DNA of 64,000 nucleotides from Microbacterium sp. Marseille-Q6965 (GCF_946151065.1 NZ_CAMGZA010000001.1:310001-374000); one strand, 5' to 3'; shown: positions 1-9,229, counted from the first letter of the stretch. Notes: a model not told the origin generated them from the sequence alone. Numbers and translations: made by a program.

Positions 1-24
1 GCGCCCGCGGGCGACTGAGACGCG

Positions 25-684
25 TCAGCGGCCGGTCGGCCGCACGTCGGTCAGACCCGATGCGGCCGGGCCGCGGCTGAGCACGTGGCCGCGGCGCAGC
101 GTGACGCGCGTCCACCGGCCCGAGACGGTCACGCGGGCCTGTTCCTCGCCGCCGATGAACCCGAACGTGAAGGCCGCGAACGCGACGCCGAGCGGCAGAC
201 CTCCGAGGTCGTCGTCCGGCGTGCTCCACACCGAGCCGCGCACGGCGCGCACCACGTCCTCGCCCGGGTTCTGCGGCAGGCGCTCGGCCACGGCCGCGAT
301 CCCCCACTGCGCCCGACCCGCCAGCGTGGCGGCGGCGATCTCGCCGCGCGGCTCCCAACCGCCACGCGGCGGCGCGATGCCCGCCCACGCCGGCGCGATG
401 GCGGTGTCCGGCAGCGCCAACGCGGACGGTTCGTCCGTGGCCGCGAGTTCGGCGACCACGAGATCGCACTCCAGCTCGGGATCGGCCGCCAGCACGCGCA
501 TGGCCAGAACGGTCGGCGTGCGGTCCAGCAGGCCGCGCGGCGCGAGCGCCGCGCTCGTCATCGCGAGCACTCCCCCGGCTCCCTGGAGGCGCACCCCCTC
601 GGCGCCCGCCTGGGCCGCGCGCCCCGCGAAGGTGAGGGCGTCGCGGGCGGAGTCGGCGTCGGCCAGCAGGAGTCGGGGGGCCAT
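25..684 (-). CDS. conserved hypothetical protein beside tesB
   Basis: A 219-residue protein of unknown function. It begins MAPRLLLADADSA and is rich in alanine, with no signal peptide, membrane segment or catalytic motif that I recognise. The ATG at 684 is chosen because longer in-frame extensions are arginine-rich and cross the divergent tesB promoter, and because a TAGTCT -10 element (692-697, minus strand) lies 7 nt upstream, which suggests a leaderless transcript. It is divergent from acyl-CoA thioesterase II and shares its promoter region. No function is proposed. Confidence 0.75.
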   Translation of the reverse strand: MAPRLLLADADSARDALTFAGRAAQAGAEGVRLQGAGGVLAMTSAALAPRGLLDRTPTVLAMRVLAADPELECDLVVAELAATDEPSALALPDTAIAPAWAGIAPPRGGWEPRGEIAAATLAGRAQWGIAAVAERLPQNPGEDVVRAVRGSVWSTPDDDLGGLPLGVAFAAFTFGFIGGEEQARVTVSGRWTRVTLRRGHVLSRGPAASGLTDVRPTGR

Positions 685-690
685 CCGACC

Positions 691-697
691 TAGACTA
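691..697. promoter_or_regulatory. overlapping divergent -10 elements
   Basis: TAGACT on the plus strand (691-696) lies 8 nt before the tesB GTG. On the minus strand TAGTCT (692-697) lies 7 nt before the ATG at 684. The two hexamers overlap by five bases, so the two leaderless promoters should not be occupied by polymerase at the same time. This is inferred from sequence only. Confidence 0.55.
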
Positions 698-704
698 CTT
701 TCTC

Positions 705-1580
705 GTGACCCGCGACCTTCCCTCCGATCCCGTCGAGATGCTGCGGAAGGTGCTCGCGCTCGACGAGACCGGGGCCCGCACCTCGAACGACATCTTCGTC
801 GGCACCTCGCACCCCATGCCGAGCGGCCGCGTCTTCGGCGGGCAGGTACTCGCGCAGGCCGTCGTGGCCGCCACGCGTACCCTGCCCGACGATCGCCACC
901 CCCACTCGCTGCACGGCTACTTCCTGCGGCCCGGGGATGTGCGCGCACCCATCACCTTCGCTGTGGACCGCGTGCACGACGGGCGCTCCTTCTCACGCCG
1001 CCGCATCCAGGCGTACCAGGAGGGGGTCCCGATCTTCTCGGGGATCGCCTCGTTCCAGGACGACGATCCGGGCATGGAGCACGAGATGCCCATGCCCGAC
1101 GTACCAGCGCCCGAGGATCTGCCCGACCCCGCACAGACGCATGCCGATCATCCGCAGTCGGGCCTGCTGCTGCGGGCGAACCCCATCGAGGTGCGGCACA
1201 CCACCGGCGACATCTGGCTGCGGGTCGACGAGCCGTCGCCGCAGCAGACCGTGTGGACGCGGATCCGTGGCCCCCTGGGCGACGACCCGGCGCTGCACCG
1301 AGCGGCGCTGGCCTACCTCAGCGACTTCACGATCCAGGAGCCGGTGATGCGCGCGAGCGGCGTGGCGTGGAGCGACCGGGGCGTGAAGACCGCGAGCCTC
1401 GACCACGCGATCTGGTGGCACCGGCCCGCGCGGGCCGACGAGTGGCTGCTGTACGTGCAGGAGTCGCCGAGCTCCCAGGGTGGGCGCGGGCTCGCCCTCG
1501 GTCGCCTCTACCGCCGCGACGGCGCGCTCGTGGCCACCGTGGCGCAGGAGATCATGCTGCGGGTTCCCGACCGCGCCTGA
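705..1580 (+). CDS. tesB: acyl-CoA thioesterase II
   Basis: A 291-residue double-hotdog thioesterase that hydrolyses acyl-CoA to free fatty acid and CoA in the cytoplasm. Family hallmarks are visible: the N-terminal RVFGGQVLAQA region, HSLHGYFLRPG, and the C-terminal LDHAIWWHRP segment with the expected Asp and His. The length is normal for TesB (about 285-290). The GTG start fits a -10 TAGACT 8 nt upstream and no Shine-Dalgarno site, so a leaderless message is likely. It converges on sufU with an 18-nt gap. A role in lipid or CoA homeostasis is inferred from the family. Confidence 0.93.
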   Translation: MTRDLPSDPVEMLRKVLALDETGARTSNDIFVGTSHPMPSGRVFGGQVLAQAVVAATRTLPDDRHPHSLHGYFLRPGDVRAPITFAVDRVHDGRSFSRRRIQAYQEGVPIFSGIASFQDDDPGMEHEMPMPDVPAPEDLPDPAQTHADHPQSGLLLRANPIEVRHTTGDIWLRVDEPSPQQTVWTRIRGPLGDDPALHRAALAYLSDFTIQEPVMRASGVAWSDRGVKTASLDHAIWWHRPARADEWLLYVQESPSSQGGRGLALGRLYRRDGALVATVAQEIMLRVPDRA

Positions 1581-1598
1581 GCGTCGCCGACGACGTCC

Positions 1599-2042
1599 TC
1601 ACGCCGCGCGGGACGCCGTCAGGCACGCCTCCAGGGCCACCCAACCGAGCATCGCGCACTTGACGCGCATGACGTACTTGGCCACGCCCTGGAACGCCGC
1701 CGCGTCGCCGAGCGCTTCCGTCGGCTCGACCGCGCCGCGCGAGCGGAGCATCTCGCGGAACTCTCCGATGCGAGCGAAGGCCTCGTCGCGGTCGGCGTGC
1801 TCGAGCAGCTCCGACATGATCGACGCGGAGGCCATCGAGATGCTGCATCCCTGGCCGTCCCAGGCGAGCCGGTCGATCCGGCCGTCGGCATCGAGCGTGA
1901 CGCCGAGCGTGATCTCGTCGCCGCACGACGGGTTGAGCTCGTGGTGCGTGTGCGCGAGACCGGCGGGGTCGCCCTTGCCGTGCGGGTCGCGCGAGTGATC
2001 CATGATCAGCTCGCGGTACAGGCCCTCGAGCTCGCCGCTCAT
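1599..2042 (-). CDS. sufU: SufU-type sulfur acceptor / Fe-S assembly protein
   Basis: A 147-residue NifU-N/SufU protein. In this family it takes persulfide sulfur from SufS and binds zinc. The three conserved cysteines are present in PSCGDE, GQGCSIS and VKCAMLGW. Its ATG overlaps the sufS stop by four bases (ATGA, 2039-2042), so the two proteins are translationally coupled, as expected for a desulfurase and its acceptor. The sufBCD scaffold genes are not in the window. Confidence 0.93.
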   Translation of the reverse strand: MSGELEGLYRELIMDHSRDPHGKGDPAGLAHTHHELNPSCGDEITLGVTLDADGRIDRLAWDGQGCSISMASASIMSELLEHADRDEAFARIGEFREMLRSRGAVEPTEALGDAAAFQGVAKYVMRVKCAMLGWVALEACLTASRAA

Positions 2043-3313
2043 CGGTCCGCCCCGAAGAACGCCCGCACCTCGCCGAGCGCGGCCTTGAAGCGTTCCACGT
2101 CGTCCGCCGTGGTGTACACCGAGGCACTCGCACGGGTGGTGGCGGCGACGCCGAGCCGCCGGTGCAGCGGCTGCGCGCAGTGGTGGCCCGTGCGCACGGT
2201 CACCCCACGGTCGTCGAGGAACTGACCGACGTCGTGCGCGTGCACGCCGTCGACGATCACGCTGACGAGGGCCGCCCGCGGCTCGCCCGCCGCGGGGCCG
2301 ACGACCCGCACGCCGGGAACCGAGGCGGCGGCGTCAACGAGCAACGCCGCCATCTCGGCCTCGTGGGCGGCGACGGCATCCATGCCCACGCGGGAGAGGT
2401 AGTCAACGGCCGCGCCGAAGCCCACGGCCTGCGACACCGGCTGCGTGCCGGCCTCGAGCCGGTGCGGTGACGGCAGGAACTGCGCGTCCTCCATCGTCAC
2501 GGTGGTGATCATCGAGCCGCCCGTGCGCGCGGGAGGCAGAGCGTCGAGCAGCTCGGCGCGGCCGTAGAGCGCGCCGATGCCCGTGGGGCCGAGCATCTTG
2601 TGCGACGAGAAGGCGGCGAAGTCCACGCCCAGCGCCGCGAGGTCCACGGGCAGATGCGGCACCGACTGGCACGCGTCGAGCACGGTGTACGCGCCGACGG
2701 CGTGCGCCGCCGCGGCCACGTCCGCGACGGGGGCGATCTGACCGGTCACGTTCGACACGTGCGCGAAGGCCACCACCCGCGTGCGCGGGCCGACCTGCGC
2801 CCGCAGGTCGTCGATCGTCCACATGCCGGCGTCGTTGACGGGGACGTGCCGCAGCACGGCACCGGTGCGGCGCGCGAGCCGCTGCCACGGGATGAGGTTC
2901 GCGTGGTGCTCGGCCTCCGTCACGAGGATCTCGTCGCCCTCGCGCAGCGCGAAGCGCTCGTCGCCCAGTCCGAGCGAGGCGTCCGACATGCCGAGCGCGA
3001 TCGTGTTGAGCGCGTCCGTGGCGCCCGCCTGCCACGCGATCTCGCGCTCCCCCGCGCCGACGAATGCCGCCACCCGCTCGCGCGCATCCTCGAAGGCGGC
3101 GGTCGCCTCGCCGGTCGCCATGCTCGACCCGCGGTGCACAGCCGCGTAGTCGGAGCGGGCGAATGCGGCCTCTGCATCGATGACGGACGCCGGACGCTGC
3201 GACGTCGCTCCGGAGTCGAGGTATGCCGTATCGGGATGCGCGGCGAAGTACGGGAAGTCGGCGCGCGCGGCGGCACCCACGCGTGCGAGGGAACGAGCAG
3301 ACTGGAGGGTCAC
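2039..3313 (-). CDS. sufS: cysteine desulfurase SufS
   Basis: A 424-residue group II PLP-dependent cysteine desulfurase that converts cysteine to alanine and an enzyme persulfide for Fe-S cluster assembly. The PLP lysine is K239 in SSHKMLGPTG. The active cysteine is C379 in RTGHHCAQP, in the SufS-type context rather than the longer IscS loop. The start is GTG at 3313 (MTLQSARSLA) with GGAAGG directly upstream. It lies in an operon with sufU. A second, IscS-like desulfurase is at 35081-36244 next to mnmA. Confidence 0.93.
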   Translation of the reverse strand: MTLQSARSLARVGAAARADFPYFAAHPDTAYLDSGATSQRPASVIDAEAAFARSDYAAVHRGSSMATGEATAAFEDARERVAAFVGAGEREIAWQAGATDALNTIALGMSDASLGLGDERFALREGDEILVTEAEHHANLIPWQRLARRTGAVLRHVPVNDAGMWTIDDLRAQVGPRTRVVAFAHVSNVTGQIAPVADVAAAAHAVGAYTVLDACQSVPHLPVDLAALGVDFAAFSSHKMLGPTGIGALYGRAELLDALPPARTGGSMITTVTMEDAQFLPSPHRLEAGTQPVSQAVGFGAAVDYLSRVGMDAVAAHEAEMAALLVDAAASVPGVRVVGPAAGEPRAALVSVIVDGVHAHDVGQFLDDRGVTVRTGHHCAQPLHRRLGVAATTRASASVYTTADDVERFKAALGEVRAFFGADR

Positions 3314-3350
3314 CCTTCCAGTCTCTCGCAGTTCGGCTCCACGGGCGCCG

Positions 3351-3818
3351 TCAGTTCGCCTCCGACGTTTCGACGTACGGCTCCCAGGCTCTCCGCATCG
3401 CGTCGGGCATGCGCACGGGCCGCCCGGTGTCCGGCGACACCAGCACGACGGTCACGCTCGCCCGACCGAACAGCGTGCCGCCGCCGACGCCGCCCCACAC
3501 CTCATACTTCAGCTCCGCCGACGCGCCGCCCAGCCGACCGAACCAGATGCGCACGTCGAGAGGGTCTTGCTGGTACGGGATCGGCGCGAGGTACTCGGCC
3601 TGCTGCGCCGCGATGAGGGGATAGAACGGTCCCTCGCCGGCCACACGCAGATCGGCGTCGAACACGGCCAACGGGGTCGCCTTGGCAGGATCCTCGTGGA
3701 GCCAGAACGCACGGAAGCGCGCCTCCTCGAGCAGTTTCACGAAGCTGGCGTTGTTGACGTGCTGGAACGCATCGAGGTCGCCCCAGCGAAGATGCACGGG
3801 CACATGCAGGCGGGTCAT
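3351..3818 (-). CDS. acyl-CoA thioesterase, 4HBT/YbgC type
   Basis: A 155-residue single-hotdog protein. The N-terminal motif WGDLDAFQHVNN matches the YbgC/FadM active-site segment, in which the aspartate is catalytic. It is expected to hydrolyse short or medium acyl-CoA. The start at 3818 (MTRLHVPVHL) is preferred over a roughly 95-residue basic extension. A GAGAAT -10-like hexamer (3825-3830) lies 6 nt upstream, the leaderless spacing seen elsewhere in the window. The physiological substrate cannot be told from sequence. Confidence 0.85.
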   Translation of the reverse strand: MTRLHVPVHLRWGDLDAFQHVNNASFVKLLEEARFRAFWLHEDPAKATPLAVFDADLRVAGEGPFYPLIAAQQAEYLAPIPYQQDPLDVRIWFGRLGGASAELKYEVWGGVGGGTLFGRASVTVVLVSPDTGRPVRMPDAMRRAWEPYVETSEAN

Positions 3819-3946
3819 CCGGTCATTCTCGCAGGGCGCCTGAGTCACGGTCGCATAACGATGACCATCGCCCTGAGAACCGCATGATTCCGCGGATCTG
3901 AGAACTCGTTCCCCGGGTCTAGGTACCTCGGCGCGTCGCATCTGAG

Positions 3947-3974
3947 TAGACATTTTCCGAGGGATCGATAGACT
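3947..3974 (+). promoter_or_regulatory. sigma70-like promoter for proVWX
   Basis: TAGACA (3947-3952) and TAGACT (3969-3974) are separated by 16 nt and read toward proV. Transcription from here would give a leader of about 200 nt before the TTG start at 4184. No other convincing promoter lies nearer the gene. Confidence 0.5.
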
Positions 3975-4183
3975 CATCGCCGCGCCGGTCGGGCATGCGT
4001 ACCGCCGTCCGACCACTGGGAACCGCACGTCGGTTTCCTCCCGAACCAGGCCCGCGAACGCCGCCCCGCGGCGGGCGTATGGCCGGCGATCCACCACCGT
4101 CACACCCGAGACGACCGTGGAACCCGTCTGCCCGGACCGTTACCGATCACCGGCCGCCCGCGCACGGCCGGCAGAGGAGAACG

Positions 4184-5479
4184 TTGACCGACAGCGACAT
4201 CGCACTCCGCGCCGAGGGCCTGTACAAGGTCTTCGGCCGCCGTCCACAGGAATCCGTGGAGCGCTTGCGCTCCGGCACGCCGCGCGATCGGCTCGGCGGC
4301 GGCACGACCGCGGCCGTCATCGATGCCTCCTTCGAGGTGCGCCGCGGCGAGATCTTCGTCGTCATGGGCTTGTCGGGATCGGGCAAGTCGACGCTCATCC
4401 GCATGCTGAACGGCCTGCACGACGCGACCGCCGGCACGATCCGGGTCGGCACGGACGAGCTCACCGGGGTCTCACCCGCCCGCCTGCGCGAGCTTCGGCG
4501 GGAGCGCATCTCCATGGTGTTCCAGCACTTCGCGCTGCTGCCCCACCGCACCGTCGCCGACAATGTCGCCTACCCGCTCGAGTTGCGCGGCGTCGCCCGC
4601 GACAAGCGACTCGCGAAGGCCGAGGAGATCCTGACGCTCGTGGGTCTCGCCGGCTGGGGCAGCAAACTGCCCGCCGAGCTCTCCGGCGGGATGAAGCAGC
4701 GGGTCGGCATCGCCCGCGCCCTCGCCGCCGACACCGACATCCTTCTCATGGACGAGGCCTTCAGCGCCCTCGACCCCCTCATCCGTCGGGAGATGCAGGA
4801 TCAGCTCCTCGAGTTGCAGGCCTCACTCGGCAAGACGATCATCTTCATCACGCACGACCTCAACGAGGCGATGTATCTCGGCGACCGGATCGCGGTGATG
4901 CGCGACGGACGGATCGTCCAGATCGGCACCCCTGAGGACATTCTCACGGATCCGGCCAACGACTACGTCGAACAGTTCGTGCAGGACGTCGACCGTGCCC
5001 GCGTGCTCACCGCCTCAGCCGTGATGGAGCGTCCGCGCCCCGTCGTGGCCGAGTCCGCCGGCCCCCGCACGGCGCTGCGCACGATGCGCGACGCCCAATC
5101 GGCCGCCGCGTACGTCGTGGACCGCGACCGCCGCCTCGTCGGCACGGTCGAGGACCGCGACGCCATCAAGCTGGTTCGCCGCGGCGAGAACGCCCTGGGG
5201 GGCATCGTCAAGCGCGACGCGGTGACCGTGGACGAGAACGCGGTGCTGATGGACCTGTTCGTGCCCGCGGTGGAGTCGAAGCTTCCCGTCGCCGTGACGA
5301 ACGCGTCGGGCCGGCTGCTCGGCGTCATTCCGCGCGTGACGCTGCTGGCGGCGCTCGGCCCCGGGCCGGGCGCGACGGAGGAGATCACGCTGCCGCAGCC
5401 GCCCGTGCCGACCACCGTGATCGACCAGCTGCTCGCCGAGACCGAGGCGCGTGCCGAGACGACCGAGGAGGTGCGCTGA
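4184..5479 (+). CDS. proV: glycine betaine/proline ABC transporter ATPase with CBS domains
   Basis: A 431-residue ProV/OpuAA-type ATPase that energises import of compatible solutes. The Walker A motif GLSGSGKST lies near residue 65, the signature LSGGMKQRV near 170, then a Walker B motif with LLMDEAFSALD and the switch histidine in ITHDL. The last 140 residues form a CBS-domain pair, which in OpuA-type systems senses ionic strength or c-di-AMP. The TTG start at 4184 is chosen because GAGGAGA sits just upstream and because the N-terminus then matches ProV. An ATG at 3995 would add an Arg/Pro-rich extension. It overlaps proW by one base. Confidence 0.92.
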   Translation: MTDSDIALRAEGLYKVFGRRPQESVERLRSGTPRDRLGGGTTAAVIDASFEVRRGEIFVVMGLSGSGKSTLIRMLNGLHDATAGTIRVGTDELTGVSPARLRELRRERISMVFQHFALLPHRTVADNVAYPLELRGVARDKRLAKAEEILTLVGLAGWGSKLPAELSGGMKQRVGIARALAADTDILLMDEAFSALDPLIRREMQDQLLELQASLGKTIIFITHDLNEAMYLGDRIAVMRDGRIVQIGTPEDILTDPANDYVEQFVQDVDRARVLTASAVMERPRPVVAESAGPRTALRTMRDAQSAAAYVVDRDRRLVGTVEDRDAIKLVRRGENALGGIVKRDAVTVDENAVLMDLFVPAVESKLPVAVTNASGRLLGVIPRVTLLAALGPGPGATEEITLPQPPVPTTVIDQLLAETEARAETTEEVR

Positions 5480-6435
5480 TGGAGGGCTTCCGCATTCCCC
5501 TCGGCGAGTGGATCGCGACCGGCGTCGACTGGATCAAGGACAACCTCGAGTGGCTGCTCGACGCCATCTCGCTCGTCGTGCGCCTTCTCGTCGAGACCCT
5601 GACCGACGCGCTCGTGGCGACGCCGTTCGTCGTGACCATACTCGTCGCCGCGCTGCTGAGCTGGTTGGTGCGGTCGTGGCAGATGGGCGTGGGCACGCTC
5701 GTCACGTTCGCCCTCATCGCCGCGATGGACGTGTGGGAGCCTGCGATGCAGACGCTCGCGCTCGTGCTGATCGCGGCCCTCGTGGCGGTGGCGATCTCGA
5801 TCCCGGTGGGCATCTGGTCGGCACGGAACGCCACCGTGCGCGCCGTCGTGAAGCCGATTCTCGACTTCATGCAGACGATGCCGGCGTACGTGTACCTCAT
5901 CCCGGCCATCGTGTTCTTCAGCATCGGCGTCGTCCCCGGCGTCATCGCGACCATGATCTTCGCGCTGCCCCCCGGCGTGCGCATGACCGAGCTGGGCATT
6001 CGCGGCGTCGACGCCGAGACGGTGGAGGCCGGCCAGGCCTTCGGCGCCACGCCCGGTCAGATCCTGCGCGGCGTGCAGCTGCCGCTGGCGGTGCCCACCA
6101 TCATGGCGGGCGTCAACCAGGTGATCATGCTGGCGCTCTCGATGGCCGTCATCGCGGGCATCGCCGGCGCCGACGGCCTCGGCAAGAACGTCGTCGAGGC
6201 GATCTCGACGATCAACATCGCCAAGGGCGTCGAGAACGGCCTGGGCGTGGTGTTCCTCGCCGTGTTCCTGGATCGCGTGACCGCCGCGCTCGGCAACCCC
6301 GCCGACTACCGCAGCTCGCTCCTCGGCATGCTGCGCCAGCGTCGCGCCACGCGGCGCGCCACCACGACGATCTCCGACGAGATCGCGCGCGAGCAGGCCT
6401 CGCCGCGCCGCGCGCCGGTGCCGACCGGCGCCTGA
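5479..6435 (+). CDS. proW: glycine betaine/proline ABC transporter permease
   Basis: A 318-residue inner-membrane permease of the ProW/OpuAB family. Several hydrophobic helices follow an amphipathic N-terminus. The binding-protein-dependent transport signature appears as EAGQAFGATPGQILRGVQLP, the coupling loop that docks on the ATPase. Its ATG overlaps the proV stop (TGATG), indicating translational coupling. The C-terminal 35 residues are basic and cytoplasmic. It forms the channel for the substrate delivered by ProX. Confidence 0.93.
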   Translation: MEGFRIPLGEWIATGVDWIKDNLEWLLDAISLVVRLLVETLTDALVATPFVVTILVAALLSWLVRSWQMGVGTLVTFALIAAMDVWEPAMQTLALVLIAALVAVAISIPVGIWSARNATVRAVVKPILDFMQTMPAYVYLIPAIVFFSIGVVPGVIATMIFALPPGVRMTELGIRGVDAETVEAGQAFGATPGQILRGVQLPLAVPTIMAGVNQVIMLALSMAVIAGIAGADGLGKNVVEAISTINIAKGVENGLGVVFLAVFLDRVTAALGNPADYRSSLLGMLRQRRATRRATTTISDEIAREQASPRRAPVPTGA

Positions 6436-6565
6436 CGCGCCCGACGGGCCGCGTCCGGGCGGTGCGACGCGCATCCGCTCCGCTGCCGCACCGACAAGTG
6501 CGGCCCCTCCCACCTGCACATCCCCTCCCCAGTCCGCGCCGACCGGCGCGGCACGAAAGGACATC

Positions 6566-7474
6566 ATGAAGAAGCGACACCTGACCGGCATCCTCGCGAT
6601 GGGCGCCGTGGGCGCGCTCGCGCTCACCTCGTGCGCCAACGGCGGCGCCGGCGACGGCGACGCCGAGGGCGGCGACCTCGGCACGATCACGCTCGGCTAC
6701 ATCCCCTCGTGGACCGACGGTTTGAGCACCGCCTACCTGCTCGAGGACCAGCTCACCAAGCTGGGCTACACCGTCGAGATGCAGACGCTCACCGAGGCCG
6801 GCCCGCTGTACGCCGGCCTGGCGCAGGGCGACGTCGACATCTACCCGTCGGCGTGGCCGGAGCTCACACACGCCTCGTACATGGAGGAGTACGGCGACGA
6901 CATCGAGGACCTCGGCGCCTACTACGAGGGTGCACAGCTCACGCTCGCCGTGCCGTCGTACATGGACGACATCGACTCGATCGAGGACCTCAAGGGCAAC
7001 GCGGACCGCTTCGACGGCAAGATCATCGGCATCGAGCCGGGCGCCGGCCTCACGGCCCAGACGCAGGACGTCGCGATGCCCGAGTACGGCCTCGACGAGG
7101 AGTACGAGCTCGTCACGTCGTCGACCGCGGCCATGCTCACCGAGCTGGGCAACGCGATCGACAACGAGGAGGACATCGTCGTCACGCTGTGGCGCCCGTT
7201 CTGGGCCTACGGCTCGTACGACGTGAAGGACCTCGAGGACCCGAACGGCGGCATGGGCGGCAACGAGGCCCTGCACTTCCTCGGCACCTCCGGCTTCGCG
7301 GAGGAGTTCCCCGAGGCGGCCGAGCTGATCGCCGGCATCCAGCTCGACGACGAGCAGTACGCGTCACTCGAGGACCTCGTCGTCAACGAGTACGGCGAGG
7401 GCCAGGAGGCCGAGGCCATCGACGCCTGGCTCGAGGAGAACCCCGACGCGTTCGACACGATCGTCACCGAGTGA
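6566..7474 (+). CDS. proX: glycine betaine-binding lipoprotein
   Basis: A 302-residue ProX/OpuAC-type substrate-binding protein. It has a lipoprotein signal peptide with lipobox LTSC and the acylated cysteine near residue 23. The rest is acidic (many D and E), as for an extracytoplasmic protein of an actinobacterium. Aromatic residues that could form a quaternary-amine cage are scattered in the mature part (for example YIPSW and WRPFWAYGSY). It follows proW after 130 nt, with GAAAGGA before the ATG. The order proV-proW-proX and the shared terminator at 7501-7535 support one operon for osmolyte uptake. Confidence 0.92.
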   Translation: MKKRHLTGILAMGAVGALALTSCANGGAGDGDAEGGDLGTITLGYIPSWTDGLSTAYLLEDQLTKLGYTVEMQTLTEAGPLYAGLAQGDVDIYPSAWPELTHASYMEEYGDDIEDLGAYYEGAQLTLAVPSYMDDIDSIEDLKGNADRFDGKIIGIEPGAGLTAQTQDVAMPEYGLDEEYELVTSSTAAMLTELGNAIDNEEDIVVTLWRPFWAYGSYDVKDLEDPNGGMGGNEALHFLGTSGFAEEFPEAAELIAGIQLDDEQYASLEDLVVNEYGEGQEAEAIDAWLEENPDAFDTIVTE

Positions 7475-7500
7475 TCGGCTGATCGGCCCCGCTCCACGCA

Positions 7501-7535
7501 AAGGCGCCCCCCGGATCGGATCCGGGGGGCGCCTT
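7501..7535. terminator. bidirectional terminator between proX and ettA
   Basis: A perfect inverted repeat with 17-nt arms (7501-7517 and 7519-7535) around a central G at 7518; the middle bases must form the loop. The arms end in AA/TT and are followed by a T-rich stretch on the plus strand. It lies between two convergent genes and can serve both. Confidence 0.85.
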
Positions 7536-7546
7536 CGTCGTGCGGC

Positions 7547-9229
7547 TCAGTCGCGCGTCAGCTTGCGGTAGGTCGTGCGGTGCGGGCGCGCCGCGTCCGG
7601 GCCGAGGCGCGCGATCTTGTTCTCCTCGTACGCCTCGAAGTTGCCCTCGAACCAGTGCCAGTTCGCCGGGTTCTCCTCGGTGCCCTCGTAGGCGAGGATG
7701 TGCGTGGCGACGCGGTCGAGGAACCACCGGTCGTGAGTGATGACCACGGCGCAGCCGGGGAACTCCAGCAGCGCGTTCTCGAGCGACTGCAGGGTCTCGA
7801 CGTCGAGGTCGTTCGTCGGCTCGTCGAGCAGCAGCAGGTTGCCGCCCTCCTTCAGGGTGAGCGCAAGGTTGAGGCGGTTGCGCTCACCACCGGAGAGCAC
7901 GCCGGCTTTCTTCTGCTGGTCGGGGCCCTTGAAGCCGAACTTCGACACGTAGGCGCGCGAGGGGATCTCCGTCTTGCCCACCGTGATGATGTCGAGCCCG
8001 TCCGAGACGACCTCCCAGAGGCTCTTCTCGGGGTCGATGTTCGAACGCGTCTGGTCGACGTAGCTGATCTTGACCGTCTCGCCGATCTTCAGGTCGCCGC
8101 CGTCGAGCGGCTCGAGCCCCACGATCGTCTTGAACAGCGTCGTCTTGCCGACGCCGTTGGGGCCGATGACGCCGACGATGCCGTTCGGGGGCAGGCTGAA
8201 GCTCAGCCCGTCGATGAGCGTGCGGTCGCCGAACCCCTTCTGCAGGTTCTTCGCCTCGATCACGATCGAGCCGAGACGCGGACCCGCCGGGATCTGGATC
8301 TCCTCGAAGTCCAGCTTGCGGGTGCGCTCGGCCTCGGCGGCCATCTCCTCGTAGCGAGCCAGACGCGCCTTGGACTTGGCCTGGCGCCCCTTCGTGTTCG
8401 AGCGCACCCACTCCAGCTCGTCCTTGAGGCGCTTCTGCAGCTTGGCGTCCTTCTTGCCCTGCACGTCCAGGCGCTCGGCCTTCTTCTCGAGGTACGTCGA
8501 GTAGTTGCCCTCGTAGGGGTAGAGGCGTCCGCGGTCGACCTCGGCGATCCACTGCGCGACGTGGTCGAGGAAGTAGCGATCGTGGGTGACGGCGATCACG
8601 GCTCCGGCGTACTTCTGCAGGTGCTGCTCGAGCCACAGCACGCTCTCGGCGTCGAGGTGGTTGGTGGGCTCGTCCAGGAGCAGCAGGTCGGGCTTTTCGA
8701 GCAGGAGCTTGCAGAGCGCGACGCGCCGCTTCTCACCACCCGAGAGGTTCGAGATCTGCGCGTCGCCTGGGGGCGTGCGCAGGGCGTCCATGGCCTGCTC
8801 GAGCTGGGCGTCGAGGTCCCACGCGTCGGCGGCGTCGATGGCCTCCTGAAGCTTGCCCATCTCGTCGAGCAGGGCGTCGAAGTCGGCGTCCGGATCGGCC
8901 ATGAGACCGGAGATCTCGTTGAAGCGGTCGACCTTGTCCTTGATCTCGCGCACGCCGTCCTGCACGTTCTCGAGCACGGTCTTCGACTCGTCCAGCTCGG
9001 GCTCCTGCATGAGGATGCCGACGGAGTAGCCCGGCGAGAGCGTGGCGTCGCCGTTCGACGGGGTGTCCAGGCCCGCCATGATCTTCAGGATCGTCGACTT
9101 ACCGGCGCCGTTCGGGCCCACCATGCCGATCTTCGCGCCCGGAAGGAACGCCATCGTCACGTCGTCGAGGATCAGCTTGTCGCCCACCTGTTTGCGGGCC
9201 TTGACCATCTGATAGATATATTCCGCCAT
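7547..9229 (-). CDS. ettA: energy-dependent translational throttle ABC-F protein
   Basis: A 560-residue ABC-F protein with two ATPase domains and no membrane segments. The first Walker A is GPNGAGKST and the second GPNGVGKTT. Signatures are LSGGEKRRV and LSGGERNRL, joined by a long charged linker. EttA binds the ribosomal E site and gates the first elongation step according to ADP/ATP. The start MAEYIYQMVKARK matches EttA. A longer frame to 9283 is rejected. A TAGACT -10 (9240-9245) lies 10 nt upstream, giving a very short leader. Confidence 0.95.
   Translation of the reverse strand: MAEYIYQMVKARKQVGDKLILDDVTMAFLPGAKIGMVGPNGAGKSTILKIMAGLDTPSNGDATLSPGYSVGILMQEPELDESKTVLENVQDGVREIKDKVDRFNEISGLMADPDADFDALLDEMGKLQEAIDAADAWDLDAQLEQAMDALRTPPGDAQISNLSGGEKRRVALCKLLLEKPDLLLLDEPTNHLDAESVLWLEQHLQKYAGAVIAVTHDRYFLDHVAQWIAEVDRGRLYPYEGNYSTYLEKKAERLDVQGKKDAKLQKRLKDELEWVRSNTKGRQAKSKARLARYEEMAAEAERTRKLDFEEIQIPAGPRLGSIVIEAKNLQKGFGDRTLIDGLSFSLPPNGIVGVIGPNGVGKTTLFKTIVGLEPLDGGDLKIGETVKISYVDQTRSNIDPEKSLWEVVSDGLDIITVGKTEIPSRAYVSKFGFKGPDQQKKAGVLSGGERNRLNLALTLKEGGNLLLLDEPTNDLDVETLQSLENALLEFPGCAVVITHDRWFLDRVATHILAYEGTEENPANWHWFEGNFEAYEENKIARLGPDAARPHRTTYRKLTRD

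Noticed and set aside
3995..4183. Upstream extension of proV to an ATG at 3995
   Set aside because: The extra 63 residues are Arg/Pro rich and unlike ProV. GAGGAGA directly before TTG 4184 gives a better start.
3975..4183. c-di-AMP (ydaO-type) riboswitch in the proV leader
   Set aside because: The conserved ydaO sequence blocks were not found.
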